Positions 27,060 through 34,807 of a stretch of 57,558 nucleotides of DNA are shown here, in pieces (within the stretch, counting starts at the first letter, position 1; each line of letters begins with the position of its first letter). A program made the position numbers and the translations under genes. Source of the stretch: Kiritimatiellia bacterium (lineage in GTDB: Bacteria > Verrucomicrobiota > Kiritimatiellia > RFP12 > UBA1067); assembly GCA_017406465.1 (NCBI GenBank), contig JAFQYM010000035.1, forward strand, positions 1-57,558. The letters run 5' to 3'. A model generated the notes under the pieces. That model ran no database searches and was not told the origin of the DNA. It worked only from the letters and a program-made list of their open reading frames with translations.

Positions 27060-27904
27060 GGTTTGTCTCCTATGTTCAGCTCCAATCCGTCGTAGGCCGG
27101 CTCGACGTTCGTGCCGGCGAGCCGCGCAAGCCAGTCCTCGTGCGTCAAATCGTGGCACATGTGGACGAGATACGCCCTCTTCGGCGCGATCTGGGCAAGA
27201 TACTCAAGCGCCCGCTCTAGGCTCAGGTGCGTCGGGTGCGGCCGCTCGCGAAGGCAGTTGAGGACCATGACGTCCACGCCCTTGACGCGCTCCACAGTCT
27301 CGTCGGGCAGTTCGTGGCAGTCGCTAACATATGCAATGCGACGAGAACCCTCGGAGAAAAGATACCCGCAGCAAGGAAAACCATGCTCGACTTTGAGCCG
27401 CAGAGCCGCCATGCCGCCAACCGAGAACGAAGCCGCGTCGGAAAACTCGACCATCGGGCGGTAGAGACCGTTCTTGCCGCCCTCTGTGCCGATGTATGGG
27501 AATATCCTGTGCATCTGCTCTATCGTCTCGCCCATCGCGTAGCAGACGAGGGGCTTGCCGACGATGCGGTAGGGAAGCCCGCGGTAAAGCGGGTCGCCCG
27601 GTTCGCACGGGACCTTCTCGCCGTTTATCGTGTTGAAGCGGCGGATGTCGTCGAACGCGGCGACATGATCCATGTGCGCGTGGGTTAGCGCAACGGCGTC
27701 GACCTTCGAGACACCGCACTCAATGCAGGCAAGCCGCAGCTCCGGCGGCGTGTCGACGAGAAGCGCCGCGCCGTCAGACGCCGTGACGTAGGCGCCGCAG
27801 CGCCGTCGGCGGTCGCGCGGATCGGGCGACGTGCACACACGGCACGTGCAGCCGATCTGCGGAACGCCGACCGAAGTTCCCGTCCCTAAAAACCGAAACG
27901 TCAA
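27056..27904 (-). CDS. PhnP-like metallo-beta-lactamase-fold hydrolase
   Basis: A 282-residue MBL-fold enzyme with the N-terminal FLGTGTSVGVPQIGCTCRVC and a DPRDRRRR element, typical of the PhnP/phosphoribosyl cyclic phosphodiesterase branch. The metal site is THAHMDH. The cysteines may bind a structural zinc. It likely hydrolyses a cyclic phosphodiester or related phosphoester. The start codon is TTG, and the G-rich heptamer array immediately upstream (GGGAGCGGG) supplies its ribosome-binding region, so a repeat element appears to have become the translation signal. Confidence 0.85.
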   Translation of the reverse strand: MTFRFLGTGTSVGVPQIGCTCRVCTSPDPRDRRRRCGAYVTASDGAALLVDTPPELRLACIECGVSKVDAVALTHAHMDHVAAFDDIRRFNTINGEKVPCEPGDPLYRGLPYRIVGKPLVCYAMGETIEQMHRIFPYIGTEGGKNGLYRPMVEFSDAASFSVGGMAALRLKVEHGFPCCGYLFSEGSRRIAYVSDCHELPDETVERVKGVDVMVLNCLRERPHPTHLSLERALEYLAQIAPKRAYLVHMCHDLTHEDWLARLAGTNVEPAYDGLELNIGDKP

Positions 27905-27905
27905 A

Positions 27906-27954
27906 CCCGCTCCCGTTCCCCGTTACACGGTTCCCGTTCCCAGTTACCCGTTAC
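27906..27954 (-). repeat. GGGGAAC/GTAACGG heptamer array spanning the symporter-hydrolase junction
   Basis: Seven exact 7-base steps on the minus strand: GTAACGG, GTAACTG, GGAACGG, GAACCGT, GTAACGG, GGAACGG, GAGCGGG. The first unit contains the TAA stop of the symporter gene, and the last ends one base before the TTG start of the hydrolase gene. It therefore is the whole intergenic region. Confidence 0.9.
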
Positions 27955-29639
27955 TTCTTTTCCGGCATCTTCCCCGTGGTGAAGTACTGCTCCACTTCCT
28001 CAAGGGTGCGGCCCTTCGTCTCGGGCAGGAAGAACGCGGCGGTTATGAAGTAGATAACCGTGAATCCGGCCAGCACGAAGAACACAGTGCCGTTGTCGTT
28101 CGTCGCTGCGCACCATTTCGGGAACACCGTCGCGATGCCTGCCGAGACGCCCTGGTTGATGATCATCGCAATCGCCATGCCGTTTGCGCGGATGCGCGTT
28201 GGCATAAGCTCGGTTAGGGCGAGCCAGACGCAGACGCCAGGACCGACGGCGTAGAAGCCGATGAACATGAAGAAGAAGACAGTCGCAAGGACGCCAGTCA
28301 CCATCGACGGAGCGACCCACGCCTTCGAGATGGCGAGGAAGATCGCGCCGACGCCGGTAAGTCCGACGATGATGCCGCTCGTGCCCATTTTCAGCAGGAA
28401 CTTGCGGCCCTTCTTGTCGACAAGCGCGCAGGCGACGATCGTCATGACGCAGTTCATGATCTTGATCGCGACGTCGGAGACGTTTGCGAACGCGCCCTGC
28501 ATGCCGGTCTTCTGGAAGATCGTCACCGTGTAGTTGAGGACCGAGTTGATGCCCGTAGTCTGGTTGCAGGCGAGGATCACGACCGCAAGTATGAACGGGA
28601 TCACGTACTTCTTTTGGAAGAGGGAGTCCGTCGCCGCGGCGTTCTTCGCCTTCTCCGCGGCCGCCGCCTCGTCGGCGGCGATCATCTCGGCGAGAATCTC
28701 CTTCGCCTTCTCCTCGCCGTTGTTCGCGGCGAGCGAGGCGAGCGCCTCGTCCTTGCGGCCCTTCCTGTAGAGCCAGCGGGAGGATTCCTTCAGGCGGAAC
28801 GCGCCGAGGAACAGCACGATTCCGGGAATGCACGAGAAGAGGAAGATCATCTGCCAGGCGCGGACCCAGGAGGCGACCTGCGCGGAGGGCACCCAGCTCT
28901 TAATCATGGCGAAGGTGACCTTCTTCATGTCGGCGATCTTCTTGCCTTCCTTGTCCAGTTTCGGCTTCGGATTTCCGGACTCGTCAAGCGCGAGCTCAGG
29001 AATCTTCTCGCCGGCTTCGTCAAGAACAGGTTCTCCGTCGGCGCCAAGCTTCCACACGGGCTTGCCCGCCGCGTCCGTCTTCTGCTCGAAGGCGACAATG
29101 CCGCTCTCGATGGCCTTTGCGTCGACGACCTTCTTCGCGTCGCCGATGCAGAAGGTGACGCAGAAGCCGATCACGGCGACGAACACCAGGCCGATCGTCA
29201 GGAGAAGCTGGAACATGCCCGTGCCCTTGCCGCGCGAGTCGGCGTCAAGGCATTCAGCGAGGTACATCGGGACGATCACGCCGAAGAGGCCCGCTGCCGC
29301 GCCCTGCATCGCGCGACCGCCGACCATCATCCAGAAGTTGCCGCCCTCGAAGAATCCCGATGCGCAGATCACGGGAATCGACACGAGGAAGAGGAGCGCG
29401 GAGGCGACGATCATCTTCTTGCGCCCGAACCACTCCGCGAGGAGACCCGCGACGAGCGACGACGGGAGCGACCCCCAGAGCGCCATGCCTACGATCCATC
29501 CGATCTGGTCCTCGTTGAATGTCGAGGTCCTTTCGATGTACGGCAACGCCGCGGCAATTACGCCGACATCGACGCCGTAAAGAAGCCCTCCAAGTCCTGC
29601 CATTATAAGCAGGAATTTCGCGTATCCCTTGACTGTCAT
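27951..29639 (-). CDS. Sugar:proton symporter (MFS sugar-porter family) with repeat-rich loop
   Basis: A 562-residue, 12-helix major-facilitator protein of the sugar-porter family. Motifs include GVDVGVIAAALPYI, AEWFGRKK, GRAMQGAAAGL, RLKESSRWLYRKGR and the C-terminal PETKGRTLEEVE. It should import a hexose or pentose across the inner membrane, fitting the flanking glycosidases. A feature not usual in the family is a roughly 90-residue hydrophilic loop between helices 5 and 6 (residues about 170-265), made of imperfect ten-residue repeats such as DAAGKPVWKL, DEAGEKIPEL and DESGNPKPKL. The start has AGGAG at normal distance. Confidence 0.88.
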   Translation of the reverse strand: MTVKGYAKFLLIMAGLGGLLYGVDVGVIAAALPYIERTSTFNEDQIGWIVGMALWGSLPSSLVAGLLAEWFGRKKMIVASALLFLVSIPVICASGFFEGGNFWMMVGGRAMQGAAAGLFGVIVPMYLAECLDADSRGKGTGMFQLLLTIGLVFVAVIGFCVTFCIGDAKKVVDAKAIESGIVAFEQKTDAAGKPVWKLGADGEPVLDEAGEKIPELALDESGNPKPKLDKEGKKIADMKKVTFAMIKSWVPSAQVASWVRAWQMIFLFSCIPGIVLFLGAFRLKESSRWLYRKGRKDEALASLAANNGEEKAKEILAEMIAADEAAAAEKAKNAAATDSLFQKKYVIPFILAVVILACNQTTGINSVLNYTVTIFQKTGMQGAFANVSDVAIKIMNCVMTIVACALVDKKGRKFLLKMGTSGIIVGLTGVGAIFLAISKAWVAPSMVTGVLATVFFFMFIGFYAVGPGVCVWLALTELMPTRIRANGMAIAMIINQGVSAGIATVFPKWCAATNDNGTVFFVLAGFTVIYFITAAFFLPETKGRTLEEVEQYFTTGKMPEKK

Positions 29640-29670
29640 TGTTTTCTCCTGTTTTTCTGGTTAATGAAAC

Positions 29671-30735
29671 TCATATTTTGACCGCAAGCGCGGCCGCAAT
29701 CGACTGATCCATGTCGAAGTACTTGTATCCGCCAAGCCGGCCGCCGACGACGAGGTTGGGGATCTTCTCCGCCTCGGCCTGATATTTCGCGAGAAGCGCG
29801 CGCGACTCCTCGCAGTCGACCGGGTAGTACGGCTCGTCGCCGGGCTTCCACTGCGCGGAGTACTCGCGCATCACCACCGTCTTCGGCGCGGACATGACGC
29901 CTGCGAGCTCGGGGTGGTAGTGCTTGAACTCGTGGATGCGCGTGTAGGGAACGGACGCCTCGGTGTAGTTGACGACCGAAGTCCCCTGGAAGTCCTTGAC
30001 GCCAACGGTCTCCGTCTCGAAGCGGAGCGTCCGCCACGGAAGGTGCCCGAACCTGTAGTCGAAAAGCGCGTCAATGGGCCCGGAGTAGTAGACCGGCGCG
30101 TCCCCGATGTCGGAGAAGGCGAACGGCGAATTGAGCCGCACCTCGATGTTCGGATGGTCAAGCATCCTGTCGAAGACCGCGTTGTAGCCGTCCGCGGGAA
30201 TCCCCTGCAAATAGTCCTTGAAGTAGTTGACGTCGTAGTTGTCGCGGACTGGCACGCGCTTGATGATCGATGGATCTATCTCCTCTGGCGCCTTGCCCCA
30301 CTGCTTCGAGGTATAACCGCGGAAGAACGCGTCGAAGATCGCCGATGAATGGCGCTCGTCCTTCATGAAGTCCGCGACTTCACCGGGCTTAAGCTCCACA
30401 CCGAAGAACTTGTTGATTAGCGCGAGGCCGAGGGGAAGGTAGTATATCTTGCCTTTATAGTTCGCGAGCACCTTGTGCTGGTAGCCGTTGAACTCTGTGA
30501 AGCGACGGATGAAGTTCCACACTGCCATGTCGTGCGTGTGGAAGATGTGGCTGCCGTAGAGATGGACTTCGATCCCCGTCTCGGGATCGGTCTCGCAGCG
30601 GACGTTGCCGCCAACCGCGCCGCGGGCTTCGAGGACGAGAACCTTCCGCCCCGCCTCTGCAAGACGGCGCGCAACCGTGCAGCCCCAGAAACCGGCGCCG
30701 GCAACGATCGCGTCCGCTCTCACGATTCCGCTCAC
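29671..30735 (-). CDS. glf: UDP-galactopyranose mutase
   Basis: A 354-residue FAD enzyme that converts UDP-galactopyranose to UDP-galactofuranose, a building block of surface glycans. The N-terminal FAD motif is VAGAGFWGCTVARRLAEAG. The family blocks HLYGSHIFHTHD, FRGYTSKQWGK and YYPVDCEESRALL are present. The start is GTG at 30735, overlapping the stop of the beta-helix gene (GTGA); a longer frame upstream lies within that gene. Linkage to alpha-galactosidase and a sugar porter suggests galactose from the diet feeds surface galactofuranose, an inference. Confidence 0.95.
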   Translation of the reverse strand: MSGIVRADAIVAGAGFWGCTVARRLAEAGRKVLVLEARGAVGGNVRCETDPETGIEVHLYGSHIFHTHDMAVWNFIRRFTEFNGYQHKVLANYKGKIYYLPLGLALINKFFGVELKPGEVADFMKDERHSSAIFDAFFRGYTSKQWGKAPEEIDPSIIKRVPVRDNYDVNYFKDYLQGIPADGYNAVFDRMLDHPNIEVRLNSPFAFSDIGDAPVYYSGPIDALFDYRFGHLPWRTLRFETETVGVKDFQGTSVVNYTEASVPYTRIHEFKHYHPELAGVMSAPKTVVMREYSAQWKPGDEPYYPVDCEESRALLAKYQAEAEKIPNLVVGGRLGGYKYFDMDQSIAAALAVKI

Positions 30736-32087
30736 TTGATCGTCTGCGCTCCCTTGCCGTCCATCGCGCCGAAGAGCTTCAGGGCGTCCTCGAGCGGATA
30801 GCGGTTGCAGAACATGTCGCACTTGGTGGTGATCGTGCCCTGGAGAGGAAGCCCAAGCATGGACCTCAGGCCGTTGCACTTGCCCTCGTCGAGCTTTGTC
30901 GACTCGGAGTACTTCATCGAAAGGAACGCGTTAAGGTACTGCGCGTTGAGGCGTCCCTTGAAGACAGACGGATCCTTGAGGTCCTCGTTGTCCTCGATGG
31001 ACTCGATCCCGTCGGTCCCCTCGAGATCCTCGAAATCGTCGACGCGCACCTTCGCGATGGAGGGCGAAATCGTCATCTGGATGTCGCTCTCGCGGTTCAG
31101 GAAGAACACGTTGCCGTCGATCGACTGCTTCTTCAGCGTGCCCGCGCCCTTCGTGTTGTCGTAGCCGGTGAGGACGTTGAGCCCGATGATGTTGTCCTTG
31201 ATCTCCGCCTCGACGCCTGTGTTGTTCCTCACGCCGAAGCCCATGTCGGCGAGGTCGTTGAGCCGAGACCAGGTGTAGAGGACGGTGTTGTTCTTGAACT
31301 CCCACTTGACGGAGGGCTTCCAGCCGGCCTTCGGCTTGTTGGGTCCGTCCTGCGGAATCGCCTTGGAGCAGAGGACGTTCGCGCCGATCATGCGGTTGTT
31401 GCAGAAGACGCAGTTCTCGACGTCGACCTCGCCCTCGTACCATGTGACGTTGAAGGCGATGTTGCCGGAGTTCACGAACGCGCAGTTCTTGAACGAGAGC
31501 TTGCCCGTCGCGCGGTTCGCGGTCGCGGAGTAGACGAGGTAGCGGTTCGCGGATGGGAACTTGTCCCTCGTCTTGTTCATCGCCGGCCCCTCGAGCCACA
31601 TGCCGGTGTCGAAGCCCTCGGGCTTGCCCTTCGTCTCGTGATAGGAGTTCGCAAAGCCCTCGTCGAAGATGAGACCGTCGAACTTCATGTCGACTCCCTC
31701 GGGCTGTTTTTGCTGCTTGGTGAAGTCGATCGTGAAGACGCCAAGCCCAGTGCCCTTCTTGTCGTTGTTCTCGTTGAGGGCCTGGAACATCGTCTTGTGC
31801 TCAAGGGGTTTTCTCGCCGAAAAGTCCTTTGAGTAGCCGCCGATGATCGAGACTGCCTTGTCGATAAGGAACCAGTTCTGTTTCATCTTGCCGGGATACA
31901 CGCCCTCCGCGAGGTGGATCGTGTCGCCGTCCTTCGCGTTCTCAAGCGCCTTCCAGAGGTTCTTGAGCGGAGCTTCCTTCGTGCCCTCGTTCTTGTTCTT
32001 GCCGGTCTCGAGCGAGACGTAGATGTCCGCCGCAGTCGCAGTGGTCGCCGCAAGCGCGGCCGCCGTCAGTGTCATGAGCTTGTTCAT
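30732..32087 (-). CDS. Secreted right-handed beta-helix (DUF1565-like) protein
   Basis: A 451-residue exported protein (signal LMTLTAAALAATTATA). It begins with ADIYVSLETGKNKNEGTKEA and then LKNLWKALENAKDGDTIHLA, the standard opening of DUF1565/Pel-like beta-helix domains. Asn-ladder strands follow (KDNIIGLNVLTGYDN). No catalytic triad is obvious. It could be a polysaccharide-binding or lyase-like envelope protein. It is coupled by ATGA to the gene before it and by GTGA to glf. Confidence 0.75.
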   Translation of the reverse strand: MNKLMTLTAAALAATTATAADIYVSLETGKNKNEGTKEAPLKNLWKALENAKDGDTIHLAEGVYPGKMKQNWFLIDKAVSIIGGYSKDFSARKPLEHKTMFQALNENNDKKGTGLGVFTIDFTKQQKQPEGVDMKFDGLIFDEGFANSYHETKGKPEGFDTGMWLEGPAMNKTRDKFPSANRYLVYSATANRATGKLSFKNCAFVNSGNIAFNVTWYEGEVDVENCVFCNNRMIGANVLCSKAIPQDGPNKPKAGWKPSVKWEFKNNTVLYTWSRLNDLADMGFGVRNNTGVEAEIKDNIIGLNVLTGYDNTKGAGTLKKQSIDGNVFFLNRESDIQMTISPSIAKVRVDDFEDLEGTDGIESIEDNEDLKDPSVFKGRLNAQYLNAFLSMKYSESTKLDEGKCNGLRSMLGLPLQGTITTKCDMFCNRYPLEDALKLFGAMDGKGAQTIK

Positions 32088-32773
32088 TCGCTTGCCTCCT
32101 TTTTGGGTAATTCGCCTGTGACATCGAGAATCCACGCGGTGTCGGCCCAGCATGGATGGGTCTTGTCCTTGAAGATCTTCGGGAGGATGAGCTTCTTCAC
32201 TTCCTCGTCCCGGTTGAGGACGTCGTTAAACACTAGCTCGAGATACTCCTTGTCGATCGACTTGTCGAAGAGAATGCCGGCCAGCAGCAGGACATGGTCG
32301 TCCGAGACGAGGTTGAGCGCGCGGTGGAGGCATTCGTCCTTGCGTCCGTCCGGAACAGACTTGAACGCGGCGACGAAATCGTCCATGTCCTTCATCGAGA
32401 CCTCGCCGCCCTCCCTCTCCATCCACTTGTCGGTAAGCGAGTCGAAGGCCTCGACTTTCTTCTCCTCTTCTTCCTCCTGAAGCTCCTCGGGGGTCTTCTC
32501 CTCCTGCTCTTCGCCGTCACCCGTCTCATCGTCCCCTGTCTCGTCTTCGGGATCGGCGACGTCGCTTCCCTCCGCCGTGCCTCCAGACGCCTGACGCGCC
32601 TCCGCACGCGGCACGCCTGCCGCGGGATATCCCGCGCGATGCATCGCCTCCTTCTTTTGGCTGGCCGACTCGACGAACAGGAAGACAATTGCAACCGCGA
32701 CGACCGCGGCAACGCAAAGAGCCGCGGGCGCACCCGTCACGACAGTCAGTGTTTTCCTCTTTCCCTTGTCCAT
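32084..32773 (-). CDS. Acidic single-helix membrane protein
   Basis: A 229-residue protein: a short basic head, one membrane helix (ALCVAAVVAVAIVFLFV, about residues 18-34), then a very acidic linker (runs of Glu/Asp, about 70-110), then a helical C-terminal domain without recognised family. It follows the sigma-factor gene, so an anti-sigma or sensor role is conceivable, but no known anti-sigma domain is seen. An earlier in-frame ATG (32797) lies upstream of the -10 box, so 32773 is preferred. The gene looks leaderless. Confidence 0.65.
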   Translation of the reverse strand: MDKGKRKTLTVVTGAPAALCVAAVVAVAIVFLFVESASQKKEAMHRAGYPAAGVPRAEARQASGGTAEGSDVADPEDETGDDETGDGEEQEEKTPEELQEEEEEKKVEAFDSLTDKWMEREGGEVSMKDMDDFVAAFKSVPDGRKDECLHRALNLVSDDHVLLLAGILFDKSIDKEYLELVFNDVLNRDEEVKKLILPKIFKDKTHPCWADTAWILDVTGELPKKEASE

Positions 32774-32780
32774 GTCCGAT

Positions 32781-32786
32781 AGTATA
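32781..32786 (-). promoter_or_regulatory. -10 box between the sigma-factor gene and the acidic membrane-protein gene
   Basis: The minus strand reads TGGTATACT; the ATG follows after seven bases. This would let the downstream half of the run be transcribed independently of the kinase-sigma part, possibly by that sigma factor. Confidence 0.5.
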
Positions 32787-32801
32787 CCAAATTTCACGCG
32801 C

Positions 32802-33455
32802 CTACGAAGACTCCCCGTCTCCCGCGACGAGCGACTGCCCGACCGCGACGATACGCTTGTCGATGCGGATCTTTATCTGGCTCACGTAGTTGCGGGATAT
32901 CTTGTATTTCGCGGCGACCTCTCCTATGTCGCGCCCCTCGAGCGCGTACTCGCGGTAGACGTTCCTGTCGCGATCCGAAAGCGCAGTCTTCGTGAGAACG
33001 TGCTCCACGGCCGACTTGAGAACGGCCTTGCGCCAGTCTTCGTCGAGCTGCTCTGGCGACTCCGTAGGCGCGGCAAGCGTGTCGGCGAGCGTGTCAGAAT
33101 CGTCGCCGCCCGCTATCTTCACCGAAGAGTCTATCGACACCTTCCGGTCGCCGGCGCGCGCCATGTCCTTGCGATGGGCCATGTGGACTTCGTTGACGAT
33201 CATCGTCGCAAGATATGAATGGAATTTGCCCTTCTCAGGCGTGTACTTCCCCTCGCGCAGGACGTTGACGAGCTTTCCGAGGACCTGCATGACGATGTCA
33301 TCGGCATTCTCCTCGCCACCCTTCATGGCGGCAAACTGGCGTATCGCCGCGGAATACGAGTTCCAGAATCGCACCCATGCCGCCGAATCCTCGCCGGGGG
33401 CGAGGTTCTTGATCTTCGCAATCAGCGTGACGGACGTGACGGGGAACGTGCTCAT
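32802..33455 (-). CDS. ECF-type sigma factor coupled to a Ser/Thr kinase
   Basis: A 217-residue sigma-70-family protein with region 2 (about residues 25-95; NADDIVMQVLGKLVNVLREG, KFHSYLATMIVNEVHMAHRK) and region 4 (about 155-210; LSDRDRNVYREYALEGRDIG, ISRNYVSQIKIRIDKRI). The linker between them is long (about 50 residues), Asp/Ser/Thr-rich and a possible phosphorylation target. No anti-sigma gene is adjacent; instead the upstream gene is a transmembrane kinase whose stop overlaps this start (ATGA). Kinase-linked ECF factors are known in other phyla, so control by phosphorylation is a reasonable inference. Confidence 0.8.
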   Translation of the reverse strand: MSTFPVTSVTLIAKIKNLAPGEDSAAWVRFWNSYSAAIRQFAAMKGGEENADDIVMQVLGKLVNVLREGKYTPEKGKFHSYLATMIVNEVHMAHRKDMARAGDRKVSIDSSVKIAGGDDSDTLADTLAAPTESPEQLDEDWRKAVLKSAVEHVLTKTALSDRDRNVYREYALEGRDIGEVAAKYKISRNYVSQIKIRIDKRIVAVGQSLVAGDGESS

Positions 33456-34807
33456 TTCTCGGCGGCTTCCCTGAGCTTCTCTATGGCACCGTCAAACATC
33501 ATTCTCAATGGTTGATCGTCTCCCGCCTGCATGTAGTCGACGTCGCCAAACCTGACGTTGTCGAATGGGGACACGGTAGAATCCTCTTCAAGCTGATCAC
33601 GTATAATCTCGAAGTCGGCAATGGCCTTCTCAAGCGTAATGTCGCCCGAAGCAAGCGATGAGAGCGTTGAATGCGTCAAGACGAGCGCGTCAAGACGAGC
33701 CACCTCAAACGCGACCCTGGCCGGCATCACCACGTCGCCATCATCATCCGTCTGGTCGTCCGCGCGCGCTGCCGCAGGGATGCGAAACAGTTCGTCGAAG
33801 ATCGGGACGTCTGGTCTCGCCCCCGCGTTCTGGAGCTTTAGCCGCCAGACCTCGCGCTGGACGTGAAACTCGCGCGTCTCCCAAGCAAGGACAACGGCAA
33901 GGACAACGGCGACAACGCCGATATAGCGCGCGACGTGGCGCGCTATATGCCCGCGCGACTTCTGCTTGAGCCAGCGCTCCTCCGCTTCGAACTCCGCCTT
34001 CTCGCGGTCGGCACGCTTCTCCTCGGCATACGACAGGCACTCGCGCCCCTGGGGATTTGCATGGAGAAGCTTCGGCAGGATACGGCGCCACACCGGATCG
34101 TAGGTCTCCAAGTTTGCAAGTACGTCCGTCCTCGCGTCGCACCATGTCCCGGTGAGGAGACGGTAGACTATTACCCCAAGCGCATACCAGTCGCTCTGCG
34201 GACTTGCCGCGACGCCCATCTCAAGTTCCGGCGCCATGTATCCTATCGACCCCATTACGAGCGAACGGCCCTCGCGCATCTTGACGATCGTGTTCACGAC
34301 GTCTACGACTGTGTGGCCGTCGCCTGCGGAATCGAAGACTTTCGACACGCCGAAGTCGGTAAGTACTGCATGGCCGTCGGGACCAACGAGGACGTTCTGG
34401 AGCTTGAGGTCGCGATGGACTACGCCCTTCGAATGGATGTATGCAAGCCCTTCGCGCAAATCGTCGTACCACTTGCCGATCGTCTCTTCGTCAACCGAAC
34501 CCGGCTCAACGTCGGAAAGGGATTTCGGCTGGCCAGACTCGTCCAGCACGAGGTCCATGACGAAATAGGGCTTGCCAGTCTCCTTATCCGTGCCGAAGTC
34601 GGTGACCTTGACGATTCTCGGATGGCTGAGCTTCGCGAGGAGCCGGCCCTCCGTCTCGAAACGCCGGCGGACCTCCGGATCTTCCTTCTCGTAGGCGAAG
34701 AGCTTTATCGCATGACGGGTGCCGAGGCGCGGATTTTCCGCCTCGTAGACCTCGCTCATGCCGCCCTTCCCGAGAAGGCGAACAACGTCATAGCTGCCAA
34801 TCGTCAT
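33452..34807 (-). CDS. Transmembrane Ser/Thr kinase in the alpha-galactosidase operon
   Basis: A 451-residue PknB-like kinase. G-loop LLGKGGMSEVY (11-21), catalytic Lys35, HRD at 131-133 (VVHRDLKLQNVL), DFG at 151-153 and GSIGYMAPE near 186-194 are all intact, so it should be active. One membrane helix (about 294-309) leads to a roughly 140-residue outer domain without recognised family. The kinase start overlaps the GH27 stop and its stop overlaps the sigma-factor start, giving a three-gene coupled unit: enzyme, receptor kinase, sigma factor. The DNA just before the helix holds a 10-bp inverted repeat (33921-33948). Confidence 0.88.
   Translation of the reverse strand: MTIGSYDVVRLLGKGGMSEVYEAENPRLGTRHAIKLFAYEKEDPEVRRRFETEGRLLAKLSHPRIVKVTDFGTDKETGKPYFVMDLVLDESGQPKSLSDVEPGSVDEETIGKWYDDLREGLAYIHSKGVVHRDLKLQNVLVGPDGHAVLTDFGVSKVFDSAGDGHTVVDVVNTIVKMREGRSLVMGSIGYMAPELEMGVAASPQSDWYALGVIVYRLLTGTWCDARTDVLANLETYDPVWRRILPKLLHANPQGRECLSYAEEKRADREKAEFEAEERWLKQKSRGHIARHVARYIGVVAVVLAVVLAWETREFHVQREVWRLKLQNAGARPDVPIFDELFRIPAAARADDQTDDDGDVVMPARVAFEVARLDALVLTHSTLSSLASGDITLEKAIADFEIIRDQLEEDSTVSPFDNVRFGDVDYMQAGDDQPLRMMFDGAIEKLREAAEK

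Noticed and set aside
30736..30879. N-terminal extension of the glf frame
   Set aside because: It lies within the beta-helix gene in another frame; the FAD motif begins right after the GTG at 30735, as in the family.
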